Shown here one piece after another: positions 1 through 7,493 of a DNA stretch of 15,350 bases. Location: assembly GCA_030765325.1 (NCBI GenBank), contig JAVCCT010000308.1:1-15350 (forward strand), in the 5' to 3' direction. Source of the DNA: Candidatus Stygibacter frigidus. Its GTDB lineage: Bacteria; Cloacimonadota; Cloacimonadia; Cloacimonadales; TCS61. The notes under the pieces were generated by a model. That model ran no database searches and was not told the origin of the DNA. It saw only the letters and a program-made list of their open reading frames with translations. Positions within the stretch are counted from its first letter, which is position 1; each line of letters opens with the position of its first letter. The position numbers and the translations under genes were made by a program.

Positions 1-678
1 CTGGAACTGATCATCAAAATCGTCTATTATATGCTGATCTTGATCACTGTTGTCTGGGTATTATCATCCCTGGGCATTAAGTTGTCCGGTTTACTTGTTG
101 CAGGTGGATTCCTGGGTATTATTGTTGGATTTGCCAGTCAGAGCATTGTTGGTAATCTGGTATCGGGAATATTTCTTACTATAGAGCGCCCCATGAAAAT
201 AGGCAATGCCGTGAATATTGATGGCACAGTTGGCATTGTGGAGGACATCAATCTTATCTCCACCCGGCTGCGAACCTTTGATGGTCTGGATATCAGAATT
301 CCTAATGAGAAGGTTTTCACTACCAGTATCACTAATTATGTGAGTAATATTGCCCGAAGATTTGAATACTCTATTGGTATCAGGTATGAAGATGATGCGC
401 AAAAAGCAATCCGTATTATCAAAGAATTTCTGGATAAAGAATCTTTTGTGCTGGTAAATCCTGCCCCCATGATTTTTGTAAGTAAACTTGATGATAGCTC
501 AGTAAATATTTCAGTTAAGATGTGGAGCCCCGTAAGCCAGTGGTATACACTTTATATGCGACTTCTCTGGGAGATCAAGGATATTCTGGAACAAAATGAT
601 ATCAATATCGCATTTCCACAACGAGTTATTCATTTTGCAGATAAAGAAAAAGCCCCGACTGAAAAGCCAGGGCAATAA
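1..678 (+). CDS. MscS-family mechanosensitive ion channel, 5' truncated by window edge
   Basis: The reading frame is open from base 1 (LELIIKIVYYML...), so the gene starts outside the window and the ATG at 31 is probably internal. About 225 C-terminal residues are visible. They begin in a hydrophobic segment, followed by the glycine/alanine-rich pore helix (GGFLGIIVGFASQSIVGN) and the MscS beta domain (LTIERPMKIGNAV, then VGIVEDINLISTRLRTFDG and the IPNEKV motif). An alpha/beta C-terminal domain ends in FPQRVIHF and a charged tail. MscS-type channels sit in the inner membrane and release solutes during hypo-osmotic shock. Which subfamily this is depends on the missing N-terminus. The last 27 codons overlap a minus-strand terminator serving the convergent lipoprotein gene. 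Confidence 0.9.
   Translation: MELIIKIVYYMLILITVVWVLSSLGIKLSGLLVAGGFLGIIVGFASQSIVGNLVSGIFLTIERPMKIGNAVNIDGTVGIVEDINLISTRLRTFDGLDIRIPNEKVFTTSITNYVSNIARRFEYSIGIRYEDDAQKAIRIIKEFLDKESFVLVNPAPMIFVSKLDDSSVNISVKMWSPVSQWYTLYMRLLWEIKDILEQNDINIAFPQRVIHFADKEKAPTEKPGQ
652..673 (-). terminator. Intrinsic terminator of the 697-2426 minus-strand genes
   Basis: Read on the minus strand, GCCCTGGC pairs with GTCGGGGC (8 bp with two G-U pairs, 6-nt loop TTTTCA) and is followed at once by a T-rich run, TTTTTCTTT (651 downward). It lies 24 nt past the lipoprotein stop codon. The plus-strand reading has an A-rich tail, so the element is directional. It lies within the coding end of the mscS-like gene. Confidence 0.65.
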
Positions 679-696
679 AATACTTTCAGAATGATC

Positions 697-1242
697 TTAG
701 TCTTTCATTTCCTTTTCCAGTTCCTGGAAAGCTTGAGAAGCCTTGAATTCATTATATAAGGCTTCTTCGTGACTGATCTGATTATAGAGATTCTTATTTA
801 CCGTCTGAGTAGGTACTGAAAGGCGAACATAAGCTTTGTATCTCTGACCATTTTCAGTATCTACTAAATAAACTTCCCGTTTTGTGACACTAGCGCCTGA
901 AAATTCTGCATCAGCAATCAACTTCACAGCTTTATTGATGAAAGAATTAACTTCAGGATTCTGATATCCGCTTTCGGAAGCAAACTTTTTGATCATTCCT
1001 TCTACTTTGGTATTCACATATAAAGTTGCGTCAAAGTAAGCATTAGTCTTAGCACCATCAATTGCCATCTCTTCACTTACCTTTGCATCCATCCCAAAGG
1101 TATGAACGTAGTTAGGATCGTCCTGGATATCATACCATTCCGGATAAGTAACCTGATGATTGAGTTTCTCTTTGGCACCGCCACAGGCAGTGAAAAGCAT
1201 TGCTACCAGAATGGCAAGCAACAGGATTTGAATTTTCTTCAT
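697..1242 (-). CDS. LPP20-like outer-membrane/periplasmic lipoprotein
   Basis: This is a 181-residue protein with an N-terminal signal sequence (MKKIQILLLAILVAML) and a lipobox-like FTAC, so Cys20 is the predicted lipidated residue. The mature part starts GGAKEK and continues as a soluble alpha/beta domain (HTFGMDAKVSEEMAIDGAKTNAYFDATLYVNTKVEG, later YKAYVRLSVP). This resembles the LPP20/LPP-like lipoprotein fold, in which an N-terminal 'A...A..R/N' helix is followed by a ...KAYVRLxxP strand. The assignment is by pattern only. The SD is strong (GGAGG, 6 nt before ATG). It lies 17 nt downstream of the DUF2135-like gene, so the two are probably co-transcribed, and a terminator follows at 652-673. 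The molecular role is unknown. Confidence 0.72.
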   Translation of the reverse strand: MKKIQILLLAILVAMLFTACGGAKEKLNHQVTYPEWYDIQDDPNYVHTFGMDAKVSEEMAIDGAKTNAYFDATLYVNTKVEGMIKKFASESGYQNPEVNSFINKAVKLIADAEFSGASVTKREVYLVDTENGQRYKAYVRLSVPTQTVNKNLYNQISHEEALYNEFKASQAFQELEKEMKD

Positions 1243-1259
1243 TTTTTCCTCCAGATATT

Positions 1260-2426
1260 TTAATTCGAATGAATCGACTTGTCATCCCGAACATAATCAA
1301 TTGCATTGATCGGAATGATATTATGACTTTCATCTATTTTGAAGACATGCCAGCAATCACCTCTGCCGGCAGGTACATTAAAACTCTTTAATAATCGTTT
1401 TTCACCGTATATTTCCACTCTTGCTCCACTGCGCTCCAGTCCTTTTGATCTTTTGCTGCCACCATGAGAATAATCATATACTGAATACTGATAAGTACCT
1501 TGAGCTGGTTTATAAATAGTAATGGTTTCATGACCATAAGAAGAGCGGTCATCACGATCCAGAAAATCTTTGCCATCCATGGGATAATGATCCTGCCACC
1601 AGATATGGAAATTACCACCATCTGGATTTGGGCCACTAAGATGGGCATCAAGATCGCGGGGACGGCTGCCCCAGGTAAGTACTATACGATAATTTTTAAC
1701 TTCTTCACTCATGGCTATCACTACTTCCCGCGGAGCTTCATCTATCCCCATTTCCACGGGGACTTCCAATCCTATATAACCAGGTTTGGAAAATGCCAGA
1801 CTGTATTTGCCTATCTCACACGGATATGTGAACACGCCACTAATTCCCGCATTGAACACTTTAGTCTTACCCATGTCGTCGGTAATGCTCACGCTCACAT
1901 CCGATAAACCTTCGCCATTCACGCAATCCACTATCATTCCTATGATCATGCGAGATTTGGGATAATAGCGCAATTCCTGATCAATCTCACCTGATTCCAA
2001 GTCCAGATTAAATACTTTGCAAACCAGACCTTCACCTTCTGGAACTGCTATCTGATCTATCAGGTTGCTGCCCCGCCATATCTTAACTATTGGCTTGGCT
2101 TCAGCAAGACTCTTCATATCCGGATTGAGGTCATCATCAGAAAACTTATCCCTGATCCAGAATGAAAAATATCCGTTTTCGGAATCAATCTCAAATGTTT
2201 GACCGGCTTCAAAACTCATCTGATCCTCACCAAGTGAACGGATCATGCCTGATAATGCCTTCTCTTCATTAACTCCCTGAACCATACCAATCTGATTATC
2301 TATCGAACCAGATAAAATACCATTACACTCTGCGGCAAATTGATCCCAGGTTAATTCGATTTTATAAACATCTCCATTTACCTGCACAATCAGCAATATA
2401 AGCACTAATAATACCAGATTTTTCAT
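1260..2426 (-). CDS. Secreted protein with carboxypeptidase-regulatory-like and DUF2135-like domains
   Basis: I place the start at the ATG at 2426 (388 aa). AAGGA lies about 8 nt upstream of it, and it gives a clean signal peptide (MKNLVLLVLILLIVQVNG). The more upstream ATGs at 2456 and 2444 have a poorer SD and would bury the signal peptide. Residues about 20-150 match nothing I recognise. Residues about 160-240 look like a carboxypeptidase-regulatory/PEGA-type beta sandwich (GMIVDCVNGEGLSDVSVSI...KYSLAFSKPGYIG). Residues about 246-370 carry the hallmark of DUF2135/YfaP-type domains, LTWGSRPRDLDAHLSGP, followed by the conserved YGHETITIY and YQYSVYDYS strands. Such domains are extracytoplasmic and often adhesion- or metal-related, but the function here is unknown. 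The gene is followed closely by the LPP20-like lipoprotein. Confidence 0.8.
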   Translation of the reverse strand: MKNLVLLVLILLIVQVNGDVYKIELTWDQFAAECNGILSGSIDNQIGMVQGVNEEKALSGMIRSLGEDQMSFEAGQTFEIDSENGYFSFWIRDKFSDDDLNPDMKSLAEAKPIVKIWRGSNLIDQIAVPEGEGLVCKVFNLDLESGEIDQELRYYPKSRMIIGMIVDCVNGEGLSDVSVSITDDMGKTKVFNAGISGVFTYPCEIGKYSLAFSKPGYIGLEVPVEMGIDEAPREVVIAMSEEVKNYRIVLTWGSRPRDLDAHLSGPNPDGGNFHIWWQDHYPMDGKDFLDRDDRSSYGHETITIYKPAQGTYQYSVYDYSHGGSKRSKGLERSGARVEIYGEKRLLKSFNVPAGRGDCWHVFKIDESHNIIPINAIDYVRDDKSIHSN

Positions 2427-2460
2427 ACTGAATTCCTTAATCATCTTTCCAAACAATTTT

Positions 2461-2485
2461 ATTATACTGCATAATTAATTGTCAA
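2461..2485 (-). promoter_or_regulatory. Weak sigma70-type promoter candidate for the DUF2135-like/lipoprotein pair
   Basis: On the minus strand a perfect TTGACA (2485-2480) and a perfect TATAAT (2466-2461) occur in the 94-nt gap between the methyltransferase-like gene and the DUF2135-like gene. They are only 13 nt apart, well short of the usual 16-18, so both cannot be used as a classical pair. One of the boxes may be chance in AT-rich DNA. Confidence 0.25.
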
Positions 2486-2520
2486 GTAGCAAATTAAAAG
2501 ACTGCCTTTGAACCTAGATA

Positions 2521-3261
2521 TTATCTACCGGAAACATTCAGCAGTTTTGTATGTTTCCTTAATATTCTTAATACCATCCAGAAAACAAAACCTACAGATA
2601 AGAATATCAGCCATCCGATATCAAATTCCAGTTTACCTGTAGCAAATAAGTCGCTGGCCAGCTCCAGACAATACATAACCAGAATTAATGCAAAAAGACC
2701 ATGATACTCTCTTTTAAGCACATTCCTAAGACTAAAAGTCAGATCTGATTTTTTGTATTTTTTAAAATCAGGGAAAAAAGCTGGTGTGTCATTTGCCCAG
2801 TTCAAATACACATCACCAAATTTATTTATCAAAAATTTCTCTTCAGCGCAAATGATCCGTTCATAATATAACCAGAATATCAGAATATAGATCAAAGCGA
2901 CCCACCAAATATGAGCAAACAGGGCAACACCCAATCCCATAAAGAAATTACCCAGATAAAGCGGATTTCTTACTATAGAATATAGTCCTGATGTATTTAG
3001 ACTATCAGCAACTTGCTTGCTGCGATTTCTTCCAGAAGTGCCCTTTGGCACATGGCCTATCGTAATTATTCTGATACCCAAACCTAAAAAACTTACCAGG
3101 ACACAAAATATTTCCCAGATCATATCTAAGCGTTTGCTGTTACCCAAATATTCATAATGCCGCATTGACACGAGTATTAATAAAATCAATATCACCGGGA
3201 GATAACTTCTCCATCTAAATAACCATTGCCCGGATTTCTCTAACTGCTCTCTAATTATCAT
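2521..3261 (-). CDS. Isoprenylcysteine carboxyl methyltransferase (ICMT)/phospholipid methyltransferase-like membrane protein
   Basis: This is a 246-residue polytopic protein. Hydrophobic stretches lie at about 18-34, 48-67, 105-133 and 188-232. The ICMT/PEMT signature is present: YSIVRNPLYLGNF (residues 94-106) followed by YYERIICAEEKFLINKFGDVYLNW (about 132-155), the 'RNPxYxG ... EExxLxxxFGxxYxxY' pattern that binds SAM in this superfamily. Family members methylate small molecules, lipids or prenylcysteine in the membrane. Bacterial members are mostly uncharacterised and the substrate cannot be told here. The long C-terminal hydrophobic extension (about 185-246) goes beyond the core family domain. 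AAAGAGG precedes the ATG by 5 nt. The gene lies 21 nt after the EIIA/PII-like gene and probably belongs to the same transcript. Confidence 0.8.
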   Translation of the reverse strand: MIIREQLEKSGQWLFRWRSYLPVILILLILVSMRHYEYLGNSKRLDMIWEIFCVLVSFLGLGIRIITIGHVPKGTSGRNRSKQVADSLNTSGLYSIVRNPLYLGNFFMGLGVALFAHIWWVALIYILIFWLYYERIICAEEKFLINKFGDVYLNWANDTPAFFPDFKKYKKSDLTFSLRNVLKREYHGLFALILVMYCLELASDLFATGKLEFDIGWLIFLSVGFVFWMVLRILRKHTKLLNVSGR

Positions 3262-3282
3262 TTATGCCTCTTTTGGGGTTTT

Positions 3283-4104
3283 TTATACATCAATATCTTC
3301 TTCGGTTACACCCAGCAGACTATCCAGCTTAAAAGTCTGGATGTAACCTACGCCTTTTTTATTAATATTAATCCCGTTTGATTTCAGGATCTCCGCCAGT
3401 TTTTGCGGTGTCTGCCGGCTCTTGATATGGCAGAATATCATTGACGAGCTTTTTGAGTTTCCTTGCCCGATATAGCTAAGCCCGGCAAATACAGGGATTT
3501 CATAAGCCAGTTTTCTTGCCATGGAAATGGAATCCACAATTGAGGCATTGTTAATCCCCAATTCCACCATTGCAGATAAAACGTCAGACGTCAAATCAGG
3601 TTTATTCAGCACAAATATCATCAGATAATTATCCTCTTCCATTGCTTCTGTTTCAGTATCATAGGCAAGCAAAATATCCTCTACCTGCTCAGGTGTTTTG
3701 GCATTTTGCAATTGAGTGCGGAACTTCTGATTACGAACCAGCCTCGTAGTTTGAGCAAGTAAACGTAAATACAATTGATTATCTGCTACTGGACAGCCAA
3801 AAAAGAAGACCAGCTTCACTTTACCCATCTCGGGATTCCCGTAATCAATGCCTTCCTTCAGGATAATTATTGATACGAAAACTTTACTGGCAGCATTCGT
3901 TCGAGCATGGGGAAAAGCCACCCCTTTATAAAGCTCCGTATTGGATAATTCTTCCCGCTCAGTTAATGCCTGTAAAAATTTCTTCCGGTTTATTATGTAG
4001 TCCTCAGCATAAACATGATTTACCATTTTTTCAAATAATTCTTCTTTACTGGAAATCAATGGATTAATTGCTATCAGATCTTTATCGATTATTTCTTTCC
4101 ACAT
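3283..4104 (-). CDS. PTS EIIA (fructose/Ntr-type) domain fused to a PII-like C-terminal domain; regulator of the adjacent antiporter (inferred)
   Basis: Of 273 residues, about 1-150 form a PTS EIIA type-2 domain. The segment GVAFPHART contains the phospho-acceptor His66, preceded by LTEREELSNTELYKG, as in the EIIA-Ntr/EIIA-Fru family. Residues about 158-260 (YLMIFVLNKPDLTSDVLSAMVELGI..., then SSSMIFCHIKS) look like a ferredoxin-fold PII-like/ACT-like signal domain. No EIIB, EIIC, HPr or EI gene is present, so this is a regulatory rather than a sugar-transporting EIIA. It starts 16 nt after the antiporter stop with an excellent SD (GGAGGTG). Stand-alone or fused EIIA and PII-like modules are known partners of CPA-type antiporters, so gating or regulating the neighbouring antiporter is a reasonable inference. 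Confidence 0.82.
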   Translation of the reverse strand: MWKEIIDKDLIAINPLISSKEELFEKMVNHVYAEDYIINRKKFLQALTEREELSNTELYKGVAFPHARTNAASKVFVSIIILKEGIDYGNPEMGKVKLVFFFGCPVADNQLYLRLLAQTTRLVRNQKFRTQLQNAKTPEQVEDILLAYDTETEAMEEDNYLMIFVLNKPDLTSDVLSAMVELGINNASIVDSISMARKLAYEIPVFAGLSYIGQGNSKSSSMIFCHIKSRQTPQKLAEILKSNGININKKGVGYIQTFKLDSLLGVTEEDIDV

Positions 4105-4120
4105 CTTTCACCTCCGCTGA

Positions 4121-5293
4121 TTAGTCATTAAGAGTTTTACCCTGCATGCGCACGAATCCATGCTTCAATAAAATTGGCGTAAGTATAGCCGTCACTATCA
4201 CCATCATAATTGTTGCAGATAATATATCAGAAGATATCAAATGCTTCTTCATCGCCATATTTGCCACTATCAGTGCCACTTCTCCACGAGGTATCATGCC
4301 CGACCCAATCCGGAAAGCCCGGATATTATCCAACCCTGTTAATCGAGCCCCAATACCTGCTCCCAACATTTTACTGATCACTGCCAGCAAAATAAAACCG
4401 ATCAAAAACATATAGTGCAATTTTAGATCAAATAAATTATATTGCAGGGCTATTCCAACAAAAAATACATCTACAAATATCCCTTTACCTATTATCTCAA
4501 TATTTTCTCCAATCTTTCTGTGCTGCTGGGTCTGTCCCAGAAATAAACCTGCAAAATACGCTCCCGTTATTGCTGCCAGCTCAGCATATTCCGCCAGCCA
4601 GGCAAATGTAAAAATAATAGCTATTGAGAGTTTTGTGACTGATTGTTCCAGGCGCAGCTTCTTAAGATTAGTATATAATCCAGGGATCAAATATTTACCT
4701 GCAACTAAGATTACTACAAAGAATATTGCGATTTTTAAAAATGGCAGGAATTGATTAGTAGTTTCCGTCTCACTTTTACTGAATATGGCAAATACTGCTG
4801 TAAGCAGCAATATCCCAACCACATCATCAATGATGGCAGAATTTACGATACAACGTCCCTCTATCCCCTTCATTTTACCCAGATCATAAAGCGTCATCAC
4901 ACTCACGCTCACGCTGGTTGCCGTCATTATCACGCCCACCACAAGTGATTCTGCCACATCACCCGTCATAAAATATATCAGAAAGAATCCCGTTATCAGA
5001 GGAAGTATCACTCCCCCCAACGCCGGTGGAAATGCCTGTTTGGATTCATGGCGTATTCGCTTCGTATCAGTCTCCAAACCTGCCTGAAATAATAAAAAAA
5101 GTACGCCCACTTCCCCCATCCAGTGAATAAGTTCACTATACATCACTAAATTCAGGATAGTAGGTCCCAGCACAACTCCCAAAAGCAATAACCCGATTAC
5201 AGGTGGTGTATGGTGTTTGGAAGAAATTGCCCGGATCAATGAGGCAATCAAAAGTATCAGGGCTAATGATAATAAATTATTTTCAACTTGCAT
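4121..5293 (-). CDS. CPA2-family cation:proton antiporter (KefB/NapA type)
   Basis: This is a 390-residue membrane protein of about 11-12 hydrophobic helices with no C-terminal TrkA-N/RCK domain, so it is the membrane module alone. Family marks are visible: HTPPVIGLLLLGVVLGP (about 28-44), GEVGVLFLLFQAGLETD (about 60-76), the twin aspartates D156-D157 in NSAIIDDVVG, and GMIPRGEVALI near the C-terminus. Two aspartates in this helix are typical of electrogenic Na+(K+)/H+ exchangers in the CPA2 group. It exchanges monovalent cations for protons across the inner membrane. The start overlaps the end of mltG by 11 nt, suggesting translational coupling. The missing C-terminal regulatory domain may be replaced in trans by the EIIA/PII-like protein next door. 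Confidence 0.88.
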   Translation of the reverse strand: MQVENNLLSLALILLIASLIRAISSKHHTPPVIGLLLLGVVLGPTILNLVMYSELIHWMGEVGVLFLLFQAGLETDTKRIRHESKQAFPPALGGVILPLITGFFLIYFMTGDVAESLVVGVIMTATSVSVSVMTLYDLGKMKGIEGRCIVNSAIIDDVVGILLLTAVFAIFSKSETETTNQFLPFLKIAIFFVVILVAGKYLIPGLYTNLKKLRLEQSVTKLSIAIIFTFAWLAEYAELAAITGAYFAGLFLGQTQQHRKIGENIEIIGKGIFVDVFFVGIALQYNLFDLKLHYMFLIGFILLAVISKMLGAGIGARLTGLDNIRAFRIGSGMIPRGEVALIVANMAMKKHLISSDILSATIMMVIVTAILTPILLKHGFVRMQGKTLND

Positions 5294-6272
5294 TCTGTTT
5301 CTTTAACTCATTCTGCTTTCGCAGATGCTCACGATATGTTCTGGAAAATTCATGACGCCCTCCTGATGAGGCAAAAAAGAAATAGTAATCTGTTTTCTGG
5401 GGCATTACGGCACTTTTTATGGCTGCCTTGCCTGGACTGCAGATTGGAGTAGGAGGCAATCCCGTATATTTATAGGTGTTATATGGTGAGTCGATCTTTA
5501 GATCCTTATAATATATTTTCTTGCGCCTTTTCCCTTGTTCATCAAGTATATAGGCTACTGTGGGGTCTGCCTGAAGCCTGTGATTATCGTCCAGCCGGTT
5601 AAGATATACTCCTGCCACAAGCGGCATTTCATTGTGATAATGAGATTCTCGCTCAACTATTGATGCCAGGATCAGGCTGGAATATCTATCTAAAGGTGAT
5701 TTACTGAAATCTATATCTTTTGTCTGCTTAAAATATTCATCTACCATAATTTTAATAATATATTCCTCTGATGCCTCATCTGATATCCGGTAGGTTTCCG
5801 GGAACAAAAACCCTTCCAGTGAACGCACAGGAAATTTTAATAATTTAGAGGCAAATACTGAATCCGTACAAATACTCATAAATTTCTTATAGGAACCAAA
5901 TCCTGATCTTGATAAGATTTGACATGTCTTCCGCAAACTGAGTCCTTCAGGAATCGTAACTGGCCGCAGCATGATCTTGGCTGAGGTTAATATCTTACTG
6001 ACCTTTTTCAGGTTTAATTTTCCCCGAAACAGGTATTTCCCATAACTTAGGCGTTTATCTATTCTGTGCAACCGGACATAAAGATTAAATAATAATCGAC
6101 TTTGGATTATATCGTGTGAATGCAGTATATTGGCAATTTGTAAAGCAGAATATCCTTCCGGGATATTGATGATAGTCTCTTCTACTTCATAGGATTGAAA
6201 ATAGTATATCACAAAGGTCAATAAAGTAATCAGCAAAAGTAATATTAATAAAATACCAAATCTACGCATCAT
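5283..6272 (-). CDS. mltG: Endolytic murein transglycosylase MltG
   Basis: This 329-residue protein has an N-terminal membrane anchor (about residues 5-27) and a periplasmic YceG-like domain. A LysM-like subdomain occupies about 35-100 (IINIPEGYSALQIANILH, then VTIPEGLSLRKTCQIL). The catalytic part carries LEGFLFPETY (152-161), LILASIVERES with the predicted catalytic Glu207, VYLNRL, LQADPTVAY (233-241), and the SPYNTYKYTGLPPTPICSPG motif (262-281). MltG cleaves nascent glycan strands and so limits their length at the cell wall synthase. Its length matches the family. It starts in a TAATG overlap with ruvX, a common pairing in bacteria. Confidence 0.95.
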   Translation of the reverse strand: MMRRFGILLILLLLITLLTFVIYYFQSYEVEETIINIPEGYSALQIANILHSHDIIQSRLLFNLYVRLHRIDKRLSYGKYLFRGKLNLKKVSKILTSAKIMLRPVTIPEGLSLRKTCQILSRSGFGSYKKFMSICTDSVFASKLLKFPVRSLEGFLFPETYRISDEASEEYIIKIMVDEYFKQTKDIDFSKSPLDRYSSLILASIVERESHYHNEMPLVAGVYLNRLDDNHRLQADPTVAYILDEQGKRRKKIYYKDLKIDSPYNTYKYTGLPPTPICSPGKAAIKSAVMPQKTDYYFFFASSGGRHEFSRTYREHLRKQNELKKQNAS

Positions 6273-6679
6273 TAATTATCCAGATAATTGCGTAAGATCA
6301 AAGCCGCCGCCATCATATCAATCACTTTGCGACTATCTTTAATGCTGTAACCCATTGTTTTAAGAGCTTTATTTGCATCTTGAGAAGTGAAGCTCTCATC
6401 ATAAAATTCCCAGGGGATGTTAACCCGATCCGTCAATTCTGTCCCAAATGCCCGAACTTCTTTGGTTTTTTGCGTATCTTCACCTTCAAAATTCAATGGC
6501 AGACCCAGAATGATCCTCCCCACGTTTTCACTGCTTATAATGGCATTAAGCTCTTCCCAGAATCCTTCTGCATTAGCCAGAACTCTATATGGCTTGCTTA
6601 TTGTCCGCATGGGGTCACTTAGCGCTATCCCAATACGCTTTTCACCATAATCAATAGCTAATAACCTGTATATATCCAT
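6272..6679 (-). CDS. ruvX: YqgF/RuvX-family RNase H-fold nuclease
   Basis: This 135-residue protein is the usual length for the family, if started at the ATG at 6679. That start has GCAGG 7 nt upstream; the ATG at 6685 is only 1-2 nt from the AGG and is less likely. RNase H-like motifs are intact: LLAIDYGEKRIGIALSD (D10), GLPLNFEG (59-66), FYDESFTSQDA (E95) and IDMMAAALIL (D121). Members are proposed Holliday-junction resolvases and/or 5' pre-16S rRNA processing nucleases, the latter supported for E. coli YqgF. The stop codon overlaps the mltG start by one base (TAATG). The upstream region contains TTGACA (minus, 6724-6719) but no convincing -10 box. Confidence 0.93.
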   Translation of the reverse strand: MDIYRLLAIDYGEKRIGIALSDPMRTISKPYRVLANAEGFWEELNAIISSENVGRIILGLPLNFEGEDTQKTKEVRAFGTELTDRVNIPWEFYDESFTSQDANKALKTMGYSIKDSRKVIDMMAAALILRNYLDN

Positions 6680-6738
6680 TTTCATACCTGCGTAAACATT
6701 TCATCCATCCCTTCAAAATGTCAATTCATTTAACAAAA

Positions 6739-6761
6739 CAGAGAAATGCCTGCCTTCTCTG
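6739..6761 (-). terminator. Intrinsic terminator after the ABC permease gene
   Basis: CAGAGAA and TTCTCTG form a perfect 7-bp stem around a 9-nt loop. On the minus strand it is followed by TTTTGTTAA. It starts 16 nt past the permease stop codon. The U tract is short, so strength is uncertain, but its placement separates the SBP-permease unit from ruvX-mltG. Confidence 0.5.
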
Positions 6762-6776
6762 AGAGGTGAGGTGTGA

Positions 6777-7493
6777 TCAACTGCTCTCTCTCATATACTT
6801 TTTTATAATATACAGAAGCAGATGATCAACAACTATCCCGGCAGCACCCATCAACAAGAGATAAACTACCATATTCTCGTACTTCAGCAGATACCGGAAA
6901 TCCAGCAAACGAAAACCTAATCCCTGCTTAACACCCAGCATTTCCACTGCGATAACGGTTGTCCAGCCCAATCCCCAAAGTATCCGAAAAAGATTAATGA
7001 ATTCTACCTTCATTAAAGGAATTTCCACTAAACTAAAAACCTGCCAGCCAGTTGCTCCACAGATATTTGCCTCTTCCCTATATTCGATTTGCACCTGTTC
7101 ATATAGCTCAGTGGTCATGATCACCGCTGGAAAAAATAAAGCGGTGAACATAATCGCCGCAGCAGGTGTCTCACCCAGCCCAAACCAGATAATAGCCACA
7201 GGCAGCCAGGCATAAGGAGAGATATGTCTAATAAAATTCAAAGCAGGTAATGTGATGATCTTGAGCCATGCAAAAGCATATAGCAGCTTGCCAATAATGA
7301 TAGCGATGATCCAGGCAACTATTGCCGTTAGTGTAACCCTTAAAAAAGAATACAGGAAATCTGATGACATTTCCTGCCAGTTGATCTTTAGCTGGAATAT
7401 ATCTTCAAATGAAATCTCCAGACTGAATAATAATCCTGCCACTATCAGCAGCAGAAAAAGCAGACTAAGGCAAAATCTGATAATATACTTCAT
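6777..7493 (-). CDS. NitT/TauT-type ABC transporter permease
   Basis: This 238-residue permease is taken from the ATG at 7493. The open frame extends back to 7556, but the added 21 residues (MKFRLQCLCYQKAIWQERQLK) are hydrophilic and only mirror the preceding gene, whereas MKYIIRFCLSLLFLLLIVAGLL is a normal first helix. The BPD_transp_1 fold is visible with about six helices: ISPYAWLPVAIIWFGLGETP (91-110) and the EAA cytoplasmic loop YREEANICGATGWQVFSLVEIPL (138-160), which docks the ATPase, then GLGWTTVIAVEMLGVKQGLG. This matches SsuC/TauC/ThiX-type permeases. The start overlaps the end of the binding-protein gene by 29 nt. No ATPase gene follows: a terminator lies 16 nt downstream, then ruvX. 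Confidence 0.88.
   Translation of the reverse strand: MKYIIRFCLSLLFLLLIVAGLLFSLEISFEDIFQLKINWQEMSSDFLYSFLRVTLTAIVAWIIAIIIGKLLYAFAWLKIITLPALNFIRHISPYAWLPVAIIWFGLGETPAAAIMFTALFFPAVIMTTELYEQVQIEYREEANICGATGWQVFSLVEIPLMKVEFINLFRILWGLGWTTVIAVEMLGVKQGLGFRLLDFRYLLKYENMVVYLLLMGAAGIVVDHLLLYIIKKYMRESS

Noticed and set aside
91..402. Long minus-strand frame inside the MscS-like gene, and other opposite-strand frames such as 10731-11033 and 11955-12212.
   Set aside because: They lie antisense to clearly recognised genes and show no family motifs or independent SD sites.
2427..2456. Ten-residue N-terminal extension of the DUF2135-like protein.
   Set aside because: The 2426 start has a better SD and a complete signal peptide. 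The extension would precede the signal peptide.
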